Shown piece by piece: positions 1 to 6,003 of a stretch of 6,003 bases of DNA. Positions within the stretch are counted from its first letter, which is position 1. Each line of letters starts with the position of its first letter. A model generated the notes under the pieces. The model was given only the letters and a program-made list of their open reading frames with translations. It had not been told where the DNA came from and made no database searches. Position numbers and translations under genes: made by a program. This DNA comes from Gammaproteobacteria bacterium RBG_16_37_9. GTDB lineage: Bacteria; Pseudomonadota; Gammaproteobacteria; UBA9339. Where the stretch lies: positions 6,337 through 12,339 of the forward strand of contig MGXJ01000011.1 in NCBI GenBank assembly GCA_001801345.1, given 5' to 3'.

Positions 1-1113
1 CTCAGTCAGCCTATTCCAGAGGGTTTTATCTTTCTTTTGTTTAGCCATGACAACGCAGGAGATATCGAAAAAGCTTTTTACTTTCCAAATTTTTATTCCT
101 ACACGGATGACACTGAAGGCCAAGAAAAGTGGGAATTTTTTGCTCAAAAATATAGAATTAGTAATGAAATAGCAAAGGCCATTTATGGACACCATGAAAT
201 TTCAAGTGCGGAAAGACTGCGAACAAATAAGAGATTCTCGGAAAATGCTGGTTATCGCACTTTAAGCGGAAGATTTGAAGTTCTTCCTGAAGGTAATAAA
301 TGGCCAGTTCCTGCAAAGAATGCTTTTGTTCGAACATGTGCTATTTATCAAATGGAAAGAGCCGCTGAATATGATATAACAACAGAAAATATGCTTCAAA
401 TTGCGCAACTCTTTAATGATGCCAAATTTGAGTATATGGAGTTCGAAGGTTCTCTCTATGTTCCTTCGATCGCTAGGTATTGGGTAGAAAGAGCGCTTAA
501 AGAGGTTGAAAGAAAAGAATATCCAGCAGAAGATGTTTTTTTCTTTATGAGTTACGAATCTCAAATCCCTATTAAACCAGAGGAAATGGCAAATATCATA
601 AACTCTTTCGAACAAAAATTAGAAAAAAATCCTAATACGGAGCATATTGCGAAATTACTACAATATTTTGATGAACAGCATAATGAACCAAAGTACGTGT
701 ATTGGAGCCATAAGCTGAGCTCTATAGTGAGAAATGGAGAAGCACCACAGTCGGTTGTTATAAATGAAACTACGCGTAAACGTTTAATAGAAGTGTTATC
801 AAATACCAATATTCTAAATATTGTCTTGGATTTTGAGATTACTCAAGATAATGTAAAAAACGTTATAGAGGGATTTAAACAACGGGCTATAAATGAGAAA
901 ACCCTTTATGAGCAAAATTTAGTTTTTCTTGAGCTTCCTAATATTTCTAGCGATGCTCTTAAGGCTATATTTCATTCATTTGAATATGGAATAGAAGGCC
1001 TATATGTTGACGTTAGAGAAACGGCTGTTAAGTTGCCATCTTATGATAGAGAAGAAGTTCAAAAGTATATGCGTAAAAATTGTCCCAAAACAAGAATTGT
1101 GATTAATGACTAG
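1..1113 (+). CDS. Hypothetical protein, 5'-truncated by the window edge
   Basis: I do not recognise this protein. The frame is open from the first base to the TAG at 1111-1113, giving 370 residues in view. The first possible start is a TTG at 37, but the codons before it (LSQPIPEGFIF) read as ordinary protein and no Shine-Dalgarno sequence precedes the TTG, so the true start probably lies outside the window. The product is soluble-looking, rich in charged and aromatic residues, and has no signal peptide or membrane segment in the visible part. The middle (roughly bases 480-720) is probably helical and rich in Glu and Lys. The last 60 residues have a Leu/Ile spacing and an ending (KNCPKTRIVIND) faintly reminiscent of leucine-rich-repeat tails, which is too weak for a family call. 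It is separated from the NRPS by about 650 bases and has no visible biosynthetic motif, so it may be unrelated to the cluster. Confidence 0.8.
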   Translation, partial: LSQPIPEGFIFLLFSHDNAGDIEKAFYFPNFYSYTDDTEGQEKWEFFAQKYRISNEIAKAIYGHHEISSAERLRTNKRFSENAGYRTLSGRFEVLPEGNKWPVPAKNAFVRTCAIYQMERAAEYDITTENMLQIAQLFNDAKFEYMEFEGSLYVPSIARYWVERALKEVERKEYPAEDVFFFMSYESQIPIKPEEMANIINSFEQKLEKNPNTEHIAKLLQYFDEQHNEPKYVYWSHKLSSIVRNGEAPQSVVINETTRKRLIEVLSNTNILNIVLDFEITQDNVKNVIEGFKQRAINEKTLYEQNLVFLELPNISSDALKAIFHSFEYGIEGLYVDVRETAVKLPSYDREEVQKYMRKNCPKTRIVIND

Positions 1114-1154
1114 CAGTAAAGTTGTAATGTCATCGGTTAGCTAGGAAACGCTAT

Positions 1155-1163
1155 TGCTATAAT
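1155..1163 (+). promoter_or_regulatory. Extended -10 promoter motif (TGCTATAAT)
   Basis: TGCTATAAT matches the extended -10 consensus TGnTATAAT at every fixed base. The position where a -35 would sit (GGTTAG, 1135-1140) is poor, which is tolerated in extended -10 promoters. Transcription would start near 1170, just before the hairpin at 1175-1188, and run toward the NRPS, leaving a leader of about 595 bases. In AT-rich DNA the match could be chance. Confidence 0.4.
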
Positions 1164-1174
1164 GATTAACTAAA

Positions 1175-1188
1175 GCGCTATAGAGCGC
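1175..1188 (+). other. Small GC-rich hairpin near the predicted transcript 5' end
   Basis: GCGCT, loop ATAG, AGCGC forms a perfect 5-bp stem with a 4-base loop. No T-run follows, so it is not an intrinsic terminator. It lies about 5 bases downstream of the start expected from the extended -10 motif, so it could form a 5'-terminal stem-loop in the leader. The stem is short and chance is possible. Confidence 0.3.
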
Positions 1189-1374
1189 GTGGTGCATATG
1201 CATTCCTATTGTTGAAGTTTCCTTCGTATTAATAATCCTGGCACTGCGTTTTTAGGTTTTAATTATGCCAACATTAAGGGAAGCTTAAATTTTAAAAAGG
1301 TTGCCTCTTGATGAATATATAAAGCTTAACAAACCACCAAAAATCTAGAAGCTAAATTGTGAAATAAAAGCAAC

Positions 1375-1403
1375 TTTACAGCCAACAAGGCATATAGGAT
1401 AAT
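1375..1403 (+). promoter_or_regulatory. Candidate sigma70 promoter (TTTACA, 17 bp, GATAAT)
   Basis: TTTACA at 1375-1380 matches TTGACA in 5 of 6 bases. GATAAT at 1398-1403 matches TATAAT in 5 of 6. The spacer is exactly 17 bases. Transcription would begin near 1410, about 355 bases upstream of the NRPS start. Of the sites I found in the gap this has the best-balanced pair of hexamers, but such matches are common in AT-rich DNA. Confidence 0.4.
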
Positions 1404-1764
1404 TAGCTATTACTTGTTGTTTGCTTGAGGTTATGAATAAGGATCTCAATAAATTGTAAGAGAAAGGAAAAAGAGGAAATATAAATGGAATTAAGCAGAG
1501 AATAGAAGAGATAAATTTACAACTTGCGCGCTTAGATGTAGGAATTGCCAATGGAACTGGGTCTGTGCGAAAAAAGATCAGAGTCTAAATATCATTTTCT
1601 AAGAGACAAGACGAATGACTGGCTTATAAAAGGTAAGTTTAGAATTATCGATAAACTAAGCCGCTAAGTTATGCCCAAAAAGAGATAACAAATGAAGGTT
1701 AAAAGTAGTGGCGTGACGTGATAAGCACAGAGATAGAACAATTTAAGTTGTCTATTACATTACT

Positions 1765-4700
1765 ATGAGTCTTAAACTACCATTAACAGATGTACAAAAA
1801 GGGATTTTATTTGAAATTAAACGGTTTAAAGGACGAAGCTATTATGTTAATCAGGAGCTGCTATGTTTTAATACAAGCATAGATGTTTCTGTGATGCATA
1901 AAGCATTTACGCAGCTGATAGCTAGATACGAAGTATTACGTTCCGCAATTGTTTTTGAATCTCATCATCCAAGCCTGGTTATTTACCAAAGCATTAATTT
2001 GCCATTTGAATTTTATGATTATTCGGGTTTTGATAATGGTGAAAAAATAAAACTTTTTAACTCCTTTTTAGAAAAAGATTTTGCAGATCCTATAGATTTA
2101 ACAATTGCTCCTTTAATGCGAATTTCAATGTTTAAATTTGCTGAAAATGATTATCGTGTCATATGGGATATTCATCATATAATTGTGGATGGTGCTTCTG
2201 TATCTAAGATTGTAAAAGATCTATTTGAGATTTATTCAGTGCTACTGGAAAATAAAACAAATGTTTCATTAAAAACTATACCTTATCATGAGGCGCATAA
2301 TTATAAAAATGTCTTAGATAGAAATGAGGCCAAAAATTACTGGAAACAACTACTAAGCAATCATGAAATTTCATCATTTTTACCATGTAGTAATAAAAAG
2401 AATGTAGTTACAAGCAAAAAAAACATCAAAACGCTACGTATTGGTAGTGTTGAGTATCAGGGGATAGTAGATTTTATTAATAGCAACTCTTTAACAGTCA
2501 ATACGTTACTTCAGTCAACCTGGGCGATTGTATTATCTCATTATAGTAATAATGATAATATAATATTTGGTTCAGTCAGAGCATACCCAAAAAACATTAC
2601 GCAAAATCAAGTAGGTCTTTTTATCAATACTCTTCCAATGAGTTTTAGTATAGATTTTAGTGTGAATGTAATTGATTTTTTATACAAAGTTCGTGAACAA
2701 GGTAAAAAATTAAGAGATTACGTCATGGTTTCTTTAAATCAAATACATGAGTGGAGTGAATTGCCACTAGATGTTCCTATTTATCAGTCTATTATTAATT
2801 ATGAACCATTCTCACTGAATAAAACTTTAGCAGAAAGCTTTTCTGAGATTCCTTGTAAATTCTCATCAAGATTAGATGTCCCTTATCCTTTAATACTTGA
2901 GGTTATTGATGATGGCGAATCTTTACAGCTTGATTTAAATTATGAAACAGGGCTTTTTGATCAAGGATATATGGAATCCTTCCTAAATCATTATAAAATG
3001 ATTTTGTTACAAATTATATCTAAATACAATAAAAAGTTAATTGAGTTGCCTGTCGTTGATGATGCTACCTTTCGCAAAGTGGTTTTTGAATGGAACAATA
3101 CTGCAGTCGATTATCCTCTTGATAAAACTGTCCACCAACTGTTTGAAGAGCAAGTAGAAAAAAATCCAAATGCTCCGGCAGTGGTTTTTAAAGAAATTAC
3201 TTTAACTTATAGATTGCTTAACGAAAAAGCTAATCAATTAGCTCATTATCTCCTTCAGCAAGGCATTGCAATCGAGGATCGCATTGCAATTTACTTAAAA
3301 CCAAGACCAGAAGTATTAGTAAGTATCTTGGCGGTTTTAAAATCTGGTGGAGCTTATGTTCCCCTTGATGTTAATAATCCGCCTGAGCGAATAAAACATA
3401 TATTGCAAGATAGCCAGCCAAAAGTTGTTATCACCGAAACTTCGTATTTAAATACATTAACTGATTTAATAAAGCCCATATCTCTTGTAAAACCTCTCAT
3501 CATTAATGTTGATCAATCGCAGCAATGGAATGATTATCCAAAGATCAATCCCTTAAGAGCAATCCAATCTTCAAATTTGATGTATATTATTTATACATCA
3601 GGTTCAACGGGTAAACCGAAAGGGTCTTTAATTGAACACTTTTCTGCTATAAATATGGCCTTATCTTGTAGTCAGCGATTAAAGATTGTCCCTAAATCGC
3701 GTATTTTACAAATAGCATCATTTAGTTTTGATGTTTCAGTAGCTGAGTGCTGTATGGCATTACTTAGTGGGGCTAGTCTCTATTTAATCGATAAAGACTA
3801 CTTTTCGCCGCAAAAAATTGTTCATGCTTTGGAACAATATAAAATCACTACGATAATTTTAGCGCACTCTATTCTTGCTGCTTTGCCAGAAGTTGATTTA
3901 CCACACCTTAAGGTTATAGCGCCAGGCGGCGAATCGCTAAATCAACATACTTTAACTTATTGGGAAAAAAATCGTCTTCTTCTTAATGTGTATGGGATTA
4001 CTGAGACTTCAGTTTGTTCAACTATGGCTGAATGTATGTTTGGAAGAGAAGTTATAACTGTAGGGAAACCCCTAGCTAATGTACAAATTTATATTCTCAA
4101 TAAATATTTGCAACTATTACCGCCAGGAGTAATTGGTGAAATACATATAGGAGGTTATGGCGTAGGAAGAGGTTATTTAAATAACCCCTCTCTTACCCAG
4201 GAAAAATTCATTGACGATATTTTTAGTGTAAACAATTCTCAATTTATTAAGCTTGCTAATAGAAAAAACAAATTGTATATAACAGGTGATCTTGGTAGGT
4301 GGACATATAACGGTGAAATAGAGTTTATAGGGCGAATAGATGATCAAGTAAAATTAAGAGGTTTTCGTATTGAGATGCAAGAAATCGAAGGTGCTTTAGA
4401 AAAATACCCAGAAATCGAAAAAGCCGTTGTAGTAATAAAAGAATTGGTAAAAACTAAGCAGTTAATCGCGTATGTTTTATCAAGGGATGGCGTCGCAATA
4501 GATGTAACAAAATTGCAAAAATATTTAGGTGATTATCTGCCAACCTACATGATGCCGACTCAAATTGTTCAAATTGATGTTTTGCCTTTAACTGCTCATG
4601 GGAAAATAGACAAAAAGAAACTATTATCAATAGAGAATTATACGGAACCAAGTATCTCCGTTGATACACCTTCTAACCAATGCGAGATTATGGAGAAAAT

Positions 4701-4968
4701 ACGTGTTATAATACGCCAGATGCTGCAAAGACAGGATATATCTAGCCATAAAAACTTTCTAGATATTGGTCTTGATTCGATTATGTTAGTCGAATTATCT
4801 ATGAAGTTAAGTTCCGAATTTGGTCAAGATATCGATATAACAACATTATTTACCTATACAACTATTGATATGTTGGCAAATTTCATTAAAAACAATAATG
4901 AATATAAGGAAAATAACAGTTCATTTAATTCTATTAAGGATTTTATTCACAAACGCAAAAAACATTAA
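1765..4968 (+). CDS. Non-ribosomal peptide synthetase, single C-A-T module
   Basis: This 1067-residue protein has the usual length of one complete elongation-type NRPS module. The C domain (about 4-430) shows RYEVLRS at 54-60, the catalytic HHIIVDG at 137-143 (His138 being the expected general base) and VGLFINT at 283-289. The adenylation domain (about 455-955) shows YTSGSTGKPKG at 610-620 (ATP loop), FDVS at 655-658, NVYGITE at 741-747, YITGD at 838-842, GRIDDQVKLRG at 856-866 and the catalytic Lys947 in GKIDK. The carrier domain (about 972-1045) has GLDSI with Ser1005 as the phosphopantetheine site. The protein should activate an amino acid as its adenylate, tether it, and condense it with an upstream acyl or peptidyl donor. 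There is no epimerase, methyltransferase or thioesterase, so the chain must pass on, most simply to the adjoining PKS. An in-frame TAA at 1744-1746 with no ATG, GTG or TTG before 1765 fixes this ATG as the most upstream normal start, although no Shine-Dalgarno sequence is visible. A short basic tail (FIHKRKKH) ends the protein. Confidence 0.96.
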   Translation: MSLKLPLTDVQKGILFEIKRFKGRSYYVNQELLCFNTSIDVSVMHKAFTQLIARYEVLRSAIVFESHHPSLVIYQSINLPFEFYDYSGFDNGEKIKLFNSFLEKDFADPIDLTIAPLMRISMFKFAENDYRVIWDIHHIIVDGASVSKIVKDLFEIYSVLLENKTNVSLKTIPYHEAHNYKNVLDRNEAKNYWKQLLSNHEISSFLPCSNKKNVVTSKKNIKTLRIGSVEYQGIVDFINSNSLTVNTLLQSTWAIVLSHYSNNDNIIFGSVRAYPKNITQNQVGLFINTLPMSFSIDFSVNVIDFLYKVREQGKKLRDYVMVSLNQIHEWSELPLDVPIYQSIINYEPFSLNKTLAESFSEIPCKFSSRLDVPYPLILEVIDDGESLQLDLNYETGLFDQGYMESFLNHYKMILLQIISKYNKKLIELPVVDDATFRKVVFEWNNTAVDYPLDKTVHQLFEEQVEKNPNAPAVVFKEITLTYRLLNEKANQLAHYLLQQGIAIEDRIAIYLKPRPEVLVSILAVLKSGGAYVPLDVNNPPERIKHILQDSQPKVVITETSYLNTLTDLIKPISLVKPLIINVDQSQQWNDYPKINPLRAIQSSNLMYIIYTSGSTGKPKGSLIEHFSAINMALSCSQRLKIVPKSRILQIASFSFDVSVAECCMALLSGASLYLIDKDYFSPQKIVHALEQYKITTIILAHSILAALPEVDLPHLKVIAPGGESLNQHTLTYWEKNRLLLNVYGITETSVCSTMAECMFGREVITVGKPLANVQIYILNKYLQLLPPGVIGEIHIGGYGVGRGYLNNPSLTQEKFIDDIFSVNNSQFIKLANRKNKLYITGDLGRWTYNGEIEFIGRIDDQVKLRGFRIEMQEIEGALEKYPEIEKAVVVIKELVKTKQLIAYVLSRDGVAIDVTKLQKYLGDYLPTYMMPTQIVQIDVLPLTAHGKIDKKKLLSIENYTEPSISVDTPSNQCEIMEKIRVIIRQMLQRQDISSHKNFLDIGLDSIMLVELSMKLSSEFGQDIDITTLFTYTTIDMLANFIKNNNEYKENNSSFNSIKDFIHKRKKH

Positions 4969-6003
4969 ATGAATATAGAACCTAATACTGATGAAAAAAT
5001 AAATTGTGATATAGCTATAGTTAGTATGGCATGTCGTTTTCCTGGAGCTAAAACCATTGAGGAGTTTTGGGAAAATCTTAAATCTGGTAAAGAAACCATA
5101 CATAAGTTTTCTGATAAAGAATTAGAGCAGGCTGGCGTAGATGAGCAATTAATTCATGATTCGAAATACGTTAAAAAACGTGGTATTTTAGAAAATATTG
5201 AATATTTCGATGCTAACTTCTTTGGCATTTCCCCCTATGAAGCTTCTATAACTGACCCGCAACAGAGAGTTTTTCTCGAGATATGTTGGGAAGCTCTAGA
5301 AAAGGCAGGTTATTCAGAAAATAGGTCGGAAGTGGTTGTGGGGGTTTTTGCTGGTGCTGGGGATAGTACATATTCCAGTAACTTTCTAAAAAAAAATAAT
5401 GAATTTTTAGAAAATTATCATTCTTACCAAGCGAGTTTATTAAACAGTAGTCATTTTTTAACTACCAGAGTTTCTTATTTATTAAATCTAAAAGGACCTA
5501 GTATTAGTATAGGCACCGGTTGTTCAACATCTTTAGTGGCAATAATTCAAGCTTGTCAGTCTCTCTCTTTGCGTGATTGTGATATCGCTTTAGCAGGCGG
5601 AGTAACAATTCGTGTTCCGCAAACTTGCGGGTATCTATATCAAGAAGGGGCAATCTATTCTTCGGATGGCAAATGTCGTGCATTTGATGAAAGAGCATCT
5701 GGTACTATTCCCAGTAATGGTGCGGGAGTGGTGGTATTAAAACGTTTAGTAGATGCAGTGCGCGATGGGGATAATATTGAGGCCGTAATTAAGAGTTGCG
5801 CTATAAATAATGATGGCGCTGCTAAAGCTGGTTACACTTCGCCCAGCATTCTTGAACAAACTCGTTGTATTGCCACAGCCCTGTCAAATATAGATAACGT
5901 CGAAAATATCGCTTACGTTGAAGCCCATGGTACAGGAACTATTTTGGGAGATCCAATAGAAATAACCGCATTAACCAAAGCATTTGAATTTTATACACAG
6001 AAA
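4969..6003 (+). CDS. Type I polyketide synthase, N-terminal ketosynthase domain, 3'-truncated by the window edge
   Basis: The ATG at 4969-4971 follows the NRPS TAA directly (TAAATG) and the frame stays open for 345 codons to the window end. After a 14-residue lead, the KS domain begins with IAIVSMACRFPGA at 15-27. It continues with FGISPYEA and DPQQR (96-100), the active-site cysteine Cys185 in GTGCSTSLVA, and the first catalytic histidine His320 in VEAHGTGT followed by LGDPIE. The second histidine (KSNxGH motif) would lie beyond the edge. The domain should catalyse decarboxylative Claisen condensation of the chain received from the NRPS carrier with a carrier-bound malonyl-type unit. Whether an acyltransferase follows, or the system is trans-AT, cannot be seen. 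The active-site surround differs from the usual DTACSSS, with Gly at two normally conserved positions. No Shine-Dalgarno sequence lies close to the ATG, and the abutting stop and start suggest translational coupling in one operon. Confidence 0.95.
   Translation, partial: MNIEPNTDEKINCDIAIVSMACRFPGAKTIEEFWENLKSGKETIHKFSDKELEQAGVDEQLIHDSKYVKKRGILENIEYFDANFFGISPYEASITDPQQRVFLEICWEALEKAGYSENRSEVVVGVFAGAGDSTYSSNFLKKNNEFLENYHSYQASLLNSSHFLTTRVSYLLNLKGPSISIGTGCSTSLVAIIQACQSLSLRDCDIALAGGVTIRVPQTCGYLYQEGAIYSSDGKCRAFDERASGTIPSNGAGVVVLKRLVDAVRDGDNIEAVIKSCAINNDGAAKAGYTSPSILEQTRCIATALSNIDNVENIAYVEAHGTGTILGDPIEITALTKAFEFYTQK

Larger units (their letters stand above)
1114..1764. other. Long intergenic region with no convincing gene, upstream of the NRPS
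   Basis: All three forward frames are broken repeatedly by stops and no tRNA or rRNA is recognisable. It contains two candidate promoters, a 5-bp hairpin and a 10-bp palindrome (TGCATATGCA, 1193-1202). Two short open stretches stand out. Frame 1460-1585 gives 42 codons without an ATG, with a helical, charged composition (IKQRIEEINLQLARLD). An ATG at 1551 opens 38 codons to the TAA at 1665-1667, with AGGA eight bases upstream. Neither resembles a known family; they may be chance or remains of a decayed gene. No hairpin followed by a T-run is visible after the upstream gene, so no terminator can be called. The region most likely carries the NRPS promoter and a leader. Confidence 0.7.

Noticed and set aside
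37..39. TTG as the start of the first gene
   Set aside because: The frame is open upstream to base 1 with protein-like codons and no Shine-Dalgarno sequence precedes the TTG; a start outside the window is more likely.
262..809. Two minus-strand open frames opposite the first gene
   Set aside because: Both lie wholly inside the well-supported forward frame and look like antisense shadows, with low-complexity Phe/Ser/Cys-rich translations.
1175..1188. Hairpin as a terminator of the upstream gene
   Set aside because: The stem is only 5 bp and is followed by GTGGTGC, not a T-run.
1345..1551. Minus-strand open frame of 68 codons in the intergenic region
   Set aside because: It begins with TTG, and its hydrophobic, Phe/Ser/Ile-rich composition is what antisense reading of purine-rich AT DNA gives. 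No family resemblance was seen.
1692..1721. Nine-codon leader-peptide-like ORF (MKVKSSGVT) ahead of the NRPS
   Set aside because: Too short to distinguish from chance, with no run of regulatory codons or attenuator hairpin pair visible.
1114..1764. CRISPR array, tRNA, insertion sequence ends or attachment site
   Set aside because: No regularly spaced repeats, cloverleaf, long inverted terminal repeats or target duplications were found by eye.
4454..5103. Minus-strand open frames opposite the NRPS end and the KS start
   Set aside because: They are antisense to clear A, carrier and KS motifs and have no recognisable content.
5504..5698. Minus-strand open frame of 64 codons
   Set aside because: It lies opposite the KS active-site region, whose forward translation is unmistakable.

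Overview
The window is AT-rich bacterial DNA carrying the start of a hybrid non-ribosomal peptide synthetase / polyketide synthase (NRPS-PKS) assembly line. The lysine- and asparagine-rich proteins and AT-biased codons would fit an AT-rich gammaproteobacterium, for example one of the Legionellales. That is only an impression; no gene here fixes the taxon.

Layout, all on the + strand. (1) Positions 1-1113 hold the 3' part of a gene of unknown function; its reading frame is open to the left edge. (2) Positions 1114-1764 are about 650 bases without a convincing gene. They hold an exact extended -10 promoter motif, a second candidate sigma70 promoter, a small hairpin, a palindrome and short scraps of open frame that may be gene relics. 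(3) Positions 1765-4968 encode a complete 1067-residue one-module NRPS with the order condensation - adenylation - carrier (C-A-T) and all main catalytic motifs. (4) Positions 4969-6003 encode the first 345 residues of a PKS that begins directly with a ketosynthase (KS) domain. It runs off the right edge, so a search requiring a stop codon would miss it. Its ATG touches the NRPS stop codon (TAAATG).

How they work together: the NRPS should activate one amino acid, probably with a hydrophobic side chain, load it on the carrier at Ser1005, and possibly acylate it through the N-terminal C domain. The following KS should take over the aminoacyl or acyl-aminoacyl chain and extend it with a malonyl-type unit. 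No acyltransferase, reductive domain or release domain lies in the window. The most informative oddities are the C domain at the first position with no donor module in view, the non-canonical KS active-site surround (GTGCSTS), the uncommon adenylation pocket, the PKS-like GLDS carrier motif facing the KS, and the long apparently untranslated leader before the NRPS.
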